A DNA stretch of 5,039 bases from Fimbriimonadaceae bacterium. Lineage in GTDB: Bacteria > Armatimonadota > Fimbriimonadia > Fimbriimonadales > Fimbriimonadaceae. The translations under genes and the position numbers were made by a program. Position 1 is the first letter of the stretch, and each line of letters starts with the position of its first letter. Positions 1 through 5,039 of this stretch are shown here, one piece after another. Where the stretch lies: contig JADZBW010000275.1 in assembly GCA_020851885.1 (NCBI GenBank), positions 1 through 5,039 of the forward strand. The letters run 5' to 3'. The notes under the pieces are model-generated. The model did not search any database and was not told the DNA's origin. It was given only the letters and a program-made list of their open reading frames with translations.

Positions 1-162
1 CGCCGAATAAATTCGGCGATCCCAGGTTGTCGGACAAACTTGGCGATTGCAATGCGCCGAGTAAATTCGGCGATCCCAGGTTGTCGGCTAGACTTGGCGA
101 TTGCAATGCGCCGAATAAATTCGGCGATCCCAGGTTGCCGAATAAATTCGGCGATCCCAGGG
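1..162. repeat. Palindromic tandem repeat array, 54-bp unit built from two 27-bp subunits
   Basis: Two 54-bp copies (1-54, 55-108) match at 50 of 54 positions. A third begins at 109 but is replaced after 27 bp by a second copy of its own first half. Read in 27-bp steps the order is alpha (1-27), beta (28-54), alpha (55-81), beta (82-108), alpha (109-135), alpha-prime (136-162). Alpha carries the near-palindrome CGCCGAATAAATTCGGCG, with 8-bp arms around AA, followed by GATCCCAGG. Beta matches alpha at 16 of 27 positions and shares its GGCGATT-like core, so the 54-bp unit looks like an old dimer. Beta also contains the palindrome ATTGCAAT. The array reaches the left edge and may continue. It begins 3 nt past the fucosidase stop. 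Open frames run through it because 27 and 54 are multiples of three; I do not call it coding. It resembles REP/BIME-like intergenic repeats or a minisatellite, but I recognise no named family. Confidence 0.93.
137..152 (-). other. Stem-loop just past the fucosidase stop codon
   Basis: This is the palindrome of the alpha-prime subunit, with arms GCCGAAT and ATTCGGC around two bases. On the minus strand it begins 13 nt after the TAA of the fucosidase gene, so it would form in the mRNA 3' end and could protect it from exonucleases or slow polymerase. There is no run of U after it, so it is not a standard intrinsic terminator. Three more copies of the hairpin follow at 109-126, 55-72 and 1-18. 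The structure is visible in the sequence; any role is inferred. Confidence 0.4.
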
Positions 163-165
163 GGA

Positions 166-3100
166 TTATTGGTTTTTCAATCTAACTGCCCGCAGGTTCA
201 TCACCGCATAACCAGGCTTGCTGGTGGGTTTCACCACCAACTTGGTCCTACCTGGCGCCACGATCGACACCTTGCCTAAATTCACCTTGACGAACTTGTC
301 CCAGCCCCCTGTCGCTACGACGGCGCCCTTCAAGGTCTGCCCAGAGACCTGGACCTCGAAGGTCGCTCCCGCCGAGTCCTCTGGGCAGGCGATCTCGATC
401 TCGACCCCGACTTCGCCACGCCGCGCTTCGAACTCCCATTCGACGGTATCGCTTTGGCTGGTCCAGAAACCGATACAGTTCTTCGCCGCTTCATAGGCCG
501 CGTTGGACCCGGTTGTCTTGGCTTCGGCCGCGGTGAGTTCCAGAGACAGGTCGGCGCCTTGCCGGAGCACAGGTGCCTCGATGGTGTATCCGGGCTCGAC
601 TTCCACCACGATGACGCGGGGCATCTGCGCGATGGCCGCCTCGCGATCGGGGCCCTCGCCGATCGGCAGGATGGGACCAGCCTCGCCTTGGCCGATCATC
701 AGCGAGCCTCCACCGTCCGCGCCGATCTCGGCCACCCGCTTGATCTTGCCTTTAAACCCGGCAAGTTCGATTTCAGTCAGGGACGGGTCGAGAACATGGC
801 AGTACAACACTCCCTTCTTCGCGGTTACCCGGCCCCAGGAAAGAGCCTTCGGGAAGGGACCGGCTTGAGTCTTGTAGATCGACTCGCCATACATCCTCAG
901 CCATTTGCCGACCGCCGACAGTCGTTCGACGCTTGGCGCGGGAATCTCGCCCTCGGGAGTCGGGCCGACGTTGAGGAGGTAGTTCCCACCCTTGGACGCA
1001 CAATCGATGAGGTTGCGGACCAGGGTCTCCGCGGATTTCCAATTGTGGTCGTGGGAGCTGAAGCCCCAGGTGTTGTTCATCGTCATGCACGACTCCCAGT
1101 CCACGCCCGGGAAGCCATTCGCCGGGATCGTCTGCTCAGGAGTGCCGTAGTCGCCAACCGCGTCGTCGGTGGTGCTGAAGCCATTCATGCCCCCTCGGGC
1201 GGTATCCACGCGGTTGTTGACGATGATGTTGGGCTGGAGCTTGCGGACGTAAGCGTAGAGGTCCTTGCCGCGCTCATGGGTCCAGCTTGATTCCCACTCG
1301 CCGTCGAACCACAGGATGCCGATGGGTCCGTAATCGGTCAGAAGCTCCTTGAGCTGGGCCTTCATGTACTTGACATAGCGCTCGAAGTCAGGCTTGAGCT
1401 CCGGTCGAGGGTCCCAACTACGGCGCGGGAGGTAATCGGGGTGGTGCCAGTCCATGATCGAGTGGTAGAAGCAGAGCTTGAGGCCAGCGTCTTTACAGGC
1501 GGCGGCGAGTTGCTTCAGCAGGTCCTTCTGATAGGGGGTGCTGGCGACATTCCAATCGCCCTGCTTGCTGGGCCACAGGCCAAAACCCTCGTGGTGCTTG
1601 CTCGTGATGACGATGTACTTCATCCCCGCATCTTTGGCGATCTGCACCCAGCGTTTGGCGTCGTACTTGACGGGGTTAAACTGCTTGATGAGGGGCTCGT
1701 AATCCTTCACCTGGATTTTGGCGGTGTCGAGAATCCACTCACCCGCACCAGGAATGTTCTTGCCATTCCAAACCCCTCCGGGCACCGCGTAGAGTCCCCA
1801 ATGGATGAACATCCCGAACTTGGCCTCGCGGAACCAGGCCATCCGCTTGTCCTTGTCCGCCATGAGCTTTTTGAGCTCGTAGTCTTGGGCAGCGGAGGGA
1901 GTGGCATAGGCGTTGGCTGAAGCAAGGGCATAACCATCCTTGCTGTCCACGACCTCGACTTTGAGGGCATCGGCGAGGAGAGGCGTTAAGCGCACGATCC
2001 GCTTTGCGCCGATCGTCGTCCCGGTGTAGATAAGCGTTCTTTGGTTGCCGTCGAGGGCATACACCTCGAACTTTCGAACCTTCTGGCCATCGGATATCTT
2101 CTCGCTGATCACCAAGCGATCGACCACCTGCTTTGAAGGCAGTGGCACCGTGATGGAGGATGTTCCGTTCTTGGCGATGCTCATGCCGCGTTCGACCGGA
2201 AAGGGCGGCACCAGGGGTTTGCCGTATGCGGCATCTCGAAGTTTCTTGAACCCCATCAACGCCTTGACGTCGTTCTCGTGGATCAGCCCGCGGCGGTCTG
2301 GAGGGACGTTCAGAAGAAGGGACGCGTTGTGCCCAACCGACCGCTCATACAGGTCCATCAACTGTCCCGGCGTTTTGACTTGCCCATCCTGCGAAGCATG
2401 ATAGAACCAGCCTGGCCGGATCGAGACGTCGCATTCGGCGGGCGTCCATTGATCGCCGTTGGGATCTCCCTTCCCGAGCTCGTTGTGGAGGGGGGTACCG
2501 GGGACGTAGCGCTTGGAGCGGATGGTGGCCCAGCACTCTTCCGGCGCAAAGCCCGACTCGTTTCCAACCCACCGAACGTCCGGACCGCCGTCGCCAAAGA
2601 TCACCGCATTGGGGGCATACTTTCGAACGGTCGAGTTGAAGAGATCCCAATCGTAAACTTGCTTCTTACCGTTGGGACCCTCGCCGTTGGCCCCATCGAA
2701 CCAGACTTCATAAATCGGCCCGTACTTGGTCAGGACCTCTTTGAGCATGTTCGCAAAAACCTGGTTGTATTCGGGTGTGCCGTACTTCGGATGATTGCGA
2801 TCCCAAGGCGAGAGGTAGACGCCCATCTTGAGTCCGTACTCGTTGCATGCCTTGCGGAGCTCCATCAGGACATCGCCCTTCCCATCCTTCCAGTTCGACT
2901 GGGCAACGGTATGGGTGGAGAAGGCCGTGGGCCAGAGGCAGAAGCCATCATGGTGCTTGGCGGTGATGATCACCTGCTTCATACCGGCCTCTTTGAAGGT
3001 CCGAACCCACTGGCGCGCATCGAGTTGGGTGGGATTGAAGATCTTGGGGTCTTCTTTCCCCTCGCCCCATTCCTTATCGGTGAACGTGTTCGGACCGAAG

Positions 3101-3216
3101 TGGATGAACGCGTAATACTCGAGCCTATGCCACTCAAGTTGGCGCGGGCTGGGTTTGGCGATCTGCGGCGTTTGGGCGGGCATCATGGCGAGAGCGGCTA
3201 GAGCGGTAAGCAACAT
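166..3216 (-). CDS. Secreted double-domain alpha-L-fucosidase (GH29-B-like plus GH29-A-like)
   Basis: This protein probably hydrolyses terminal alpha-L-fucose from glycans outside the cytoplasm. A short hydrophobic N-terminus (about residues 1-15) looks like a signal peptide but has no Lys or Arg. Domain 1 (about 22-335) has FIHFG (37-41), KHHDGF (87-92), nucleophile motif EVWFDGANGEG with Asp174, and a candidate acid/base at Glu226 or Glu227; this is GH29-B style. A beta-sandwich (about 340-440) follows. Domain 2 (about 445-787) has FIHWG (470-474), KHHEGF (540-545), nucleophile motif ILWFDGEW with Asp638, GDYGTPEQ (688-695) and candidate acid/base Glu708 in DWESC; this is GH29-A style. Then come a small beta domain (about 790-878) and a sugar-binding-like module (about 885-1016). 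Most GH29 enzymes are about 450-700 residues with one catalytic domain. The ATG is firm: an in-frame TAG lies three codons upstream, and AGGG (3224-3227) sits 7 nt before it. Both nucleophile motifs are intact, so neither domain looks degenerate. Linkage specificity is inferred from family resemblance. Confidence 0.93.
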   Translation of the reverse strand: MLLTALAALAMMPAQTPQIAKPSPRQLEWHRLEYYAFIHFGPNTFTDKEWGEGKEDPKIFNPTQLDARQWVRTFKEAGMKQVIITAKHHDGFCLWPTAFSTHTVAQSNWKDGKGDVLMELRKACNEYGLKMGVYLSPWDRNHPKYGTPEYNQVFANMLKEVLTKYGPIYEVWFDGANGEGPNGKKQVYDWDLFNSTVRKYAPNAVIFGDGGPDVRWVGNESGFAPEECWATIRSKRYVPGTPLHNELGKGDPNGDQWTPAECDVSIRPGWFYHASQDGQVKTPGQLMDLYERSVGHNASLLLNVPPDRRGLIHENDVKALMGFKKLRDAAYGKPLVPPFPVERGMSIAKNGTSSITVPLPSKQVVDRLVISEKISDGQKVRKFEVYALDGNQRTLIYTGTTIGAKRIVRLTPLLADALKVEVVDSKDGYALASANAYATPSAAQDYELKKLMADKDKRMAWFREAKFGMFIHWGLYAVPGGVWNGKNIPGAGEWILDTAKIQVKDYEPLIKQFNPVKYDAKRWVQIAKDAGMKYIVITSKHHEGFGLWPSKQGDWNVASTPYQKDLLKQLAAACKDAGLKLCFYHSIMDWHHPDYLPRRSWDPRPELKPDFERYVKYMKAQLKELLTDYGPIGILWFDGEWESSWTHERGKDLYAYVRKLQPNIIVNNRVDTARGGMNGFSTTDDAVGDYGTPEQTIPANGFPGVDWESCMTMNNTWGFSSHDHNWKSAETLVRNLIDCASKGGNYLLNVGPTPEGEIPAPSVERLSAVGKWLRMYGESIYKTQAGPFPKALSWGRVTAKKGVLYCHVLDPSLTEIELAGFKGKIKRVAEIGADGGGSLMIGQGEAGPILPIGEGPDREAAIAQMPRVIVVEVEPGYTIEAPVLRQGADLSLELTAAEAKTTGSNAAYEAAKNCIGFWTSQSDTVEWEFEARRGEVGVEIEIACPEDSAGATFEVQVSGQTLKGAVVATGGWDKFVKVNLGKVSIVAPGRTKLVVKPTSKPGYAVMNLRAVRLKNQ

Positions 3217-3227
3217 GGCGTTGCCCT

Positions 3228-3256
3228 ATCTTAGCGCGACGCGTGAATCCCGTCTA
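3228..3256 (-). promoter_or_regulatory. Weak candidate promoter for the fucosidase gene
   Basis: On the minus strand TAGACG (3251-3256) and TAAGAT (3228-3233) are separated by 17 bp. Each matches the sigma-70 consensus (TTGACA, TATAAT) at 4 of 6 positions. The -10-like box ends only 11 nt before the ATG, so transcription would begin almost at the start codon, leaving the AGGG ribosome site at or upstream of the RNA start. It also overlaps the stop codon of the possible 58-codon ORF. Such matches arise by chance often; read-through from the upstream GH36-like gene is equally possible. Confidence 0.15.
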
Positions 3257-3407
3257 AAACGAATCCGGTGATTTTCCCAAACCGGACCTTCCAAGACCTT
3301 CTGGAGGACCTGGCTGGTATCGGTGGAAGCACCATTTCAACTTTGGCACTGGATGAGCTTCGGACTATGTCGATCCAATCGAATCTCATTGGACCTATCA
3401 CGGGCAT
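3231..3407 (-). CDS. Possible small ORF (58 codons) between the two enzyme genes
   Basis: This ORF almost fills the 214-bp gap. It begins 23 nt after the stop of the GH36-like gene and its TAA ends 14 nt before the fucosidase ATG. A strong ribosome-site match, AGAGGAG (3412-3418), lies 4 nt before the ATG. The product would be basic (about ten Arg/Lys against four Asp/Glu) and Ser-rich, with an SSSS run at 17-20 and no membrane segment or domain I recognise. Against it: it uses AGA, AGG and ATA codons several times, unlike the neighbouring genes, and an opposite-strand frame over the same bases is open too. It may be a real operon-linked small protein, a leader ORF that couples translation, or chance. 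I recognise no homolog. Confidence 0.25.
   Translation of the reverse strand: MPVIGPMRFDWIDIVRSSSSAKVEMVLPPIPARSSRRSWKVRFGKITGFVLDGIHASR
3264..3286. promoter_or_regulatory. Inverted repeat TCCGGT-N11-ACCGGA, possible operator
   Basis: Perfect 6-bp arms at 3264-3269 and 3281-3286 flank an AT-leaning 11-bp centre, about 48-70 bp upstream of the fucosidase ATG. Arm spacing puts the half-sites about 17 bp apart centre to centre. Next to it GACCT occurs three times on the plus strand (3285-3289, 3295-3299, 3307-3311), 10 and 12 bp apart. The position suits a regulator site for the fucosidase gene. No regulator gene is visible and a chance origin is quite possible. Confidence 0.2.
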
Positions 3408-3411
3408 CGTA

Positions 3412-3418
3412 CTCCTCT
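3412..3418 (-). promoter_or_regulatory. Shine-Dalgarno-like AGAGGAG upstream of the small ORF
   Basis: The minus strand reads AGAGGAG, 4 nt before the ATG at 3407-3405 and about 12 nt beyond the stop of the GH36-like gene. It is the best purine-rich ribosome-site match in the gap, better than the AGGG before the fucosidase. It is the main reason the 58-codon ORF is listed. The spacing is slightly shorter than usual. Confidence 0.3.
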
Positions 3419-3430
3419 GGCCTGATGCAT

Positions 3431-5039
3431 CTAGCGAATCACCCACCAACGGCAGCTTCGGGCAGGGATCGAAGCTTTGATCTTAACCTTGAATTCGCGG
3501 TCCAGGGTCATCTTCACCGCCCTACCGCCTTCCAACTCGACGGTGCAGTCTTTGGCGAGTCCGGTGTAATAGAGCGGAACTTCGATCTCTTGCGTCATCT
3601 CATCGTCGGTCGGGTTCCAAACCATGAGCATGGCCTTTTCCGGCAAATTGGGATTCACGTGGACGATCGAGTCCAATTGCCGACCGTCGGCGCGGCGAAT
3701 GTGGATGACATCGGATTCCAGGATCTTTCGGTATTTCTTGAACCAGTCGACCCACTTGATCACGGCCGCTTTTGTTTCTGGTGCGTCGTAAATCCGTGGA
3801 CCTCGATAGCAGGCTTGCGCTCCATAGCCGAAGTTGTTGGCCAGGTGCATTTCGTAGTCGTGCAGATGATCTTTAAGGGGTTCGATCGTGGCGGCCGGGC
3901 CACCACCCTGATACTCGACCAGCGGGACCATCATCCAACCCATGCTTGGAGTCTTGGTCCAGGTGCCGTCGAACAGGTTCTGCCTCGCATGGACTTGCTG
4001 CTGCTCGCGCGGCAAGGACCAGTTCGATTCCCGATAGCCCATTCCCGTTTTGTTCGATCCACTCAGGAAGTAGTAATCGGGAACGTTAAGGAAGATATTC
4101 CTCTCTTGGCACCAGCGATAAAATTCGGCAATTCGCTGGAATTGCATCCATTGCGAATCTTCCAAGCCCCGGTGTCCCGGATGGACGGTCGAGGCGCACG
4201 TGTCCCCGGGATAGCTGCCATCATGCTCCAGGAGGTTGAAGCCAGTTTCCGTGAAGAACTTGCGCAACTTGGCGAAGTACTCCGCTCCCCATTTGGAGCA
4301 AAGGCAGGGAGAGCTGCCGAAAATCGGTTTGGGATTGACGACGTCGTTTGCCTTATCGATGGACCGGCTGGCCAACAAGGAGTAACCACCCAACTCGACG
4401 CCTTTGCCGTTCGCATACTCGCGGAACTCCTTGAACTTCGCGATGTTCCTTTCGCTGACATCTTCCATATCGAGTCCGCTCCAGAAGCTGATGACGATCA
4501 TCTCAAAGCCGCATTCGGCAGCTTGATCGATCGCCGTATGCACGACCTTTGGATCGGTCGAGGTCAGGTGCAGCATGATGGGGTTCTCAGTGCACCACGG
4601 AGCCAACGTTCGGTAGAGTCGACGAACTCCAAGGCCTTGCCGCTCACGATCATCTGAATCGTGAAAGAGCTCGAACGTTGAAAACGTTGCGAAATTGCCT
4701 CCGGGCGGCACGTCGAGGTCTGGTCCAATCGGGGGTTTGACTTCCAAGAGACAGGGGGTTTTTCGATCGTAGTTGACCTGCGTCGAATACTCAGGATCAG
4801 GGTTCCAGTTGGCCGTTCGATTGGAGTTGGTCTGAGCCATCCCTCCAAAGGCGTAATCGGTGGCAATCGTCACATTCGGCTGCCGCCATTCGCCCGTGGT
4901 TTCCACGATCGATTCCGGTTCGACCATCGCCAGCATCTCCGAAGTGAATCGGTTGATTCGGACGGCTCTGGCAGTCTGATTTTGGACTTCGACCCGCTTG
5001 GTGAAGACCGGGAGCCCATCAAGCAGTTCATAGATCACA
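3431..5039 (-). CDS. GH36-like (alpha-galactosidase-type) glycoside hydrolase, 5' end beyond the window
   Basis: The visible 535 residues are the C-terminal part of a retaining-glycosidase-like protein. The frame is open to the right edge; the first visible codon is GTG in the middle of a conserved beta-strand pattern (YELLDGLPVFTKRVEVQN), so the true start lies upstream and perhaps about 200 residues are missing. Fragment layout: end of a beta-sandwich (about 1-135), a TIM-barrel-like domain (about 150-435) and a C-terminal beta domain (about 445-535). The barrel has GGYSLLASR (217-225), LLEHDGSYPGD (269-279) with Asp273 as candidate nucleophile, LNVPDYYFLSGSNK (317-330), GYRESNWSLPRE (334-345), SMGWMMVPL (365-373) and ACYRGPRIYD (409-418). 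I know this pattern from proteins often named alpha-galactosidase or hypothetical in Planctomycetota- and Armatimonadota-type genomes. The EHDG nucleophile-like motif replaces the KxD motif of classical GH36/GH27, so activity and sugar are unproven. It lies upstream of the fucosidase on the same strand, which suggests a shared glycan substrate. Confidence 0.8.
   Translation of the reverse strand, partial: VIYELLDGLPVFTKRVEVQNQTARAVRINRFTSEMLAMVEPESIVETTGEWRQPNVTIATDYAFGGMAQTNSNRTANWNPDPEYSTQVNYDRKTPCLLEVKPPIGPDLDVPPGGNFATFSTFELFHDSDDRERQGLGVRRLYRTLAPWCTENPIMLHLTSTDPKVVHTAIDQAAECGFEMIVISFWSGLDMEDVSERNIAKFKEFREYANGKGVELGGYSLLASRSIDKANDVVNPKPIFGSSPCLCSKWGAEYFAKLRKFFTETGFNLLEHDGSYPGDTCASTVHPGHRGLEDSQWMQFQRIAEFYRWCQERNIFLNVPDYYFLSGSNKTGMGYRESNWSLPREQQQVHARQNLFDGTWTKTPSMGWMMVPLVEYQGGGPAATIEPLKDHLHDYEMHLANNFGYGAQACYRGPRIYDAPETKAAVIKWVDWFKKYRKILESDVIHIRRADGRQLDSIVHVNPNLPEKAMLMVWNPTDDEMTQEIEVPLYYTGLAKDCTVELEGGRAVKMTLDREFKVKIKASIPARSCRWWVIR

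Noticed and set aside
1..162. CRISPR array
   Set aside because: The spacing segments are themselves repeated (50 of 54 positions match between copies) rather than unique spacers, and no cas gene is present.
1..162. Read-through extension or 9-residue repeat protein encoded by the array
   Set aside because: The fucosidase frame meets a TAG within about 25 codons past its stop, and the fully open minus-strand frame has no start codon or ribosome site in the window.
40..279. 79-codon plus-strand ORF starting inside the repeat array
   Set aside because: Its repetitive first half only reflects a repeat length divisible by three, and its second half is antisense to the fucosidase C-terminus. No ribosome site is seen.
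454..1290. 278-codon plus-strand ORF opposite fucosidase domain 2
   Set aside because: It is a shadow of the real minus-strand frame; its product is rich in Arg, Gly and Asp with no recognisable motif.
2278..3201. 307-codon plus-strand ORF opposite fucosidase domain 1
   Set aside because: It is the mirror of a well-supported GH29 coding region and shows no family resemblance of its own.
3374..3393. Stem-loop TCCAAT-N8-ATTGGA after the GH36-like gene, as a terminator
   Set aside because: The stem is AT-containing and only 6 bp, and no T-run follows on the minus strand, so it is not a convincing intrinsic terminator.
3247..3480. Plus-strand ORF across the gap (GTG at 3268)
   Set aside because: Its codons and the translated stretch FQDLLEDLAGIGG look protein-like, but there is no ribosome site and the last 50 bp are antisense to the GH36-like gene. 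A relic of another gene cannot be excluded.
3323..4657. 444-codon plus-strand ORF opposite the GH36-like gene
   Set aside because: It is antisense to a gene with clear conserved motifs and has no domain I recognise. Long antisense frames are common in GC-rich coding DNA.

Overview
The window holds two glycoside-hydrolase-type genes, both on the minus strand, and a short palindromic tandem repeat just beyond the 3' end of the second. In the direction of transcription (right to left) the order is: the 3' part of a large GH36-like gene that runs off the right edge (5039-3431); a 214-bp gap with a possible 58-codon ORF and weak regulatory signals; a complete 1016-residue protein with two different GH29 alpha-L-fucosidase catalytic domains (3216-166); and an array of 27-bp repeats (162-1), starting 3 nt after the fucosidase stop and reaching the left edge.

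The organism cannot be named from this sequence. The DNA is moderately GC-rich, with no obvious base-composition break. The GH36-like family, the multi-domain secreted fucosidase, its beta-sandwich C-terminus and its very short signal peptide are the kind of genes I associate with glycan-degrading Armatimonadota (Fimbriimonas-like), Planctomycetota or Verrucomicrobiota. This is inference from gene style, not a marker-based placement.

The two large genes probably act together on a fucosylated glycan. The fucosidase pairs an N-terminal GH29-B-like domain (usually alpha-1,3/1,4-specific) with a GH29-A-like domain (usually broader specificity) and a probable carbohydrate-binding C-terminal module. 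The GH36-like protein could remove alpha-galactosyl or related residues from the same polymer, but its substrate cannot be read from sequence. No transporter, regulator, sulfatase or SusCD-like gene is visible, so the full locus, if there is one, lies outside the window.

The parts least explained by known families are the repeat array, whose 54-bp unit is itself a diverged dimer of two 27-bp hairpin units, and the 58-codon ORF that fits closely between the two enzyme genes. I see no RNA gene, CRISPR array, insertion sequence, phage gene or defence system.
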